Assembly (NCBI GenBank): GCA_021807965.1
Contig: JAKBCI010000105.1
Span: 1-6,251 of the forward strand
DNA length: 6,251 nt
Direction: 5' to 3'
Origin: Actinomycetes bacterium
Lineage (GTDB): Bacteria > Actinomycetota > Acidimicrobiia > Acidimicrobiales > RAAP-2
Shown here: piece after piece, positions 6,023 to 6,251 of the stretch
How positions within the stretch are numbered: position 1 is the stretch's first letter
How the letters are laid out: every line of letters begins with the position of its first letter
Notes under the pieces: model-generated
Seen by the model: only the letters and a program-made list of their open reading frames with translations
The model's database searches: none
Told to the model about the DNA's origin: nothing
Position numbers and translations under genes: made by a program

Positions 6023-6043
6023 CACTGCGGATACGCCGCAGTG
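6023..6043 (+). other. Perfect 8-bp hairpin at the 5' edge of the cobalamin riboswitch
   Basis: CACTGCGG (6023-6030) pairs with CCGCAGTG (6036-6043) around the loop ATACG. No T-tract follows, so it is not an ordinary intrinsic terminator for the permease gene. If transcription starts at about 6023, the RNA would begin with this stem. Its last base is the first base of riboswitch helix P1, so it would stack directly on the aptamer or compete slightly with it. A 5'-stabilising role is inference. Confidence 0.6.
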
Positions 6044-6134
6044 ACGTGGTTGCAGCGAATTCCGGTGAGATCCCGGTACTGTCCCGCAACGGTAATGCCC
6101 CAACGGGGGCGAGTCCGGTCGCCTGCGCCGCGTC
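6043..6134 (+). ncRNA. Cobalamin riboswitch aptamer
   Basis: Adenosyl- or other cobalamin-binding leader RNA. The core consensus is readable throughout. Helix P1 is GACGTGG (6043-6049) with CCGCGTC (6128-6134). P2/P3 is GCAG (6052-6055) with CTGC (6123-6126), and CGA (6056-6058) with TCG (6119-6121). P5 is CCGG (6062-6065) with CCGG (6073-6076), enclosing loop TGAGATC, in the conserved GGTGA-ATCC setting. ACTGT (6078-6082) pairs with ACGGT (6089-6093) around CCCGCA, the conserved CTGTCCCGCAAC segment. A variable hairpin GCCCC/GGGGC (6097-6110) follows, then the B12 box GAGTCCGGTCGCCTGC (6111-6126). Positions of helices were assigned by eye. Which cobalamin form is bound is not readable with certainty. 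Confidence 0.93.
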
Positions 6135-6144
6135 GACGTAATCG

Positions 6145-6220
6145 GTCCTCGGAGGAAGGACGGTTCGTTTCACTCTTCGGAGTGGTGGCGAGCTCTCGTC
6201 CTCCGTTGCTAGCAACGGAG
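6145..6220 (+). promoter_or_regulatory. Riboswitch expression platform with Shine-Dalgarno-sequestering hairpin
   Basis: Three hairpins follow the aptamer. First, GTCCT (6145-6149) pairs with AGGAC (6157-6161), exposing a 7-nt loop CGGAGGA (6150-6156). Second, CACTC (6171-6175) pairs with GAGTG (6180-6184), closed by a UUCG tetraloop. Third, CTCCGTTG (6201-6208) pairs perfectly with CAACGGAG (6213-6220) around CTAG. The last stem ends in GGAG (6217-6220), the Shine-Dalgarno 7 nt before ATG 6228, so forming it should block translation. No run of U follows, arguing against transcription termination. The exposed loop CGGAGGA is the exact complement of TCCTCCG (6199-6205), which is part of the blocking strand, so a competing pairing could free the Shine-Dalgarno. 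Pairings are seen directly; the switching mechanism is inference. Confidence 0.82.
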
Positions 6221-6227
6221 ATAGACC

Positions 6228-6251
6228 ATGAACGCAGTACGCGCAGTGATC
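6228..6251 (+). CDS. 5' end of a cobalamin-riboswitch-controlled gene (3' truncated)
   Basis: The ATG at 6228 is preceded by GGAG at 6217-6220, the Shine-Dalgarno held in the riboswitch hairpin. Only eight codons are visible (MNAVRAVI). This is too little to name the product or even tell a soluble from a membrane protein. Genes under cobalamin riboswitches usually encode cobalamin or cobalt uptake, cobalamin synthesis, or B12-independent isoenzymes (for example MetE or class I ribonucleotide reductase). The choice among them is open. Confidence 0.75.

Noticed and set aside
6023..6043. Intrinsic terminator for the NCS1 permease gene
   Set aside because: The 8-bp stem is strong but followed by GACGTGG with no T-run, and its end coincides with the riboswitch P1 helix.
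5511..6215. 234-codon minus-strand open frame
   Set aside because: It lies antisense to the NCS1 permease and runs through the cobalamin riboswitch on the other strand; composition is Arg/Glu/Asp-rich like a shadow frame.

Overview
The window is GC-rich, with short intergenic gaps, GTG starts beside ATG starts, and a strong preference for G/C at third codon positions. This suggests an actinobacterium. The C-terminus of the first gene and the general protein character remind me of Acidimicrobiia, but that placement is an impression and not something shown here. No rRNA, tRNA, insertion sequence, phage gene or CRISPR array is visible.

Bases 1-3548 hold a tight same-strand series that reads as a reactive-sulfur (sulfide/persulfide) operon. 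It contains the C-terminal end of a sulfide:quinone oxidoreductase-like flavoprotein and a 48-aa unnamed protein whose stop overlaps the next start. These are followed by a CsoR-superfamily repressor with the two-cysteine pattern of persulfide sensors (CstR type) and a full-length CoA-disulfide reductase/rhodanese fusion. After a pure (CCAA)8 microsatellite come a 56-aa cysteine-rich protein and a class I SAM-dependent methyltransferase. The expected logic is that SQR oxidises sulfide to persulfide or polysulfide, the reductase-rhodanese processes it, and the CstR-like protein derepresses the set when persulfides rise. The roles of the two small proteins and the methyltransferase are unknown.

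Bases 3611-4381 (minus strand) encode a Tyr-phosphatase-superfamily protein, convergent with the methyltransferase. Its CX5R loop is intact, but Asn replaces the usual His before the catalytic Cys. Divergent from it, at 4434-5981, is a 12-TM-type NCS1 (purine/cytosine/allantoin/thiamine-precursor class) permease.

The last 270 bases hold a clear cobalamin riboswitch (aptamer about 6043-6134). Its expression platform ends in a perfect 8-bp hairpin that buries the Shine-Dalgarno sequence of a gene starting at 6228, of which only eight codons are visible. The architecture points to translational control, with a candidate competing RNA pairing that can be written out base by base.
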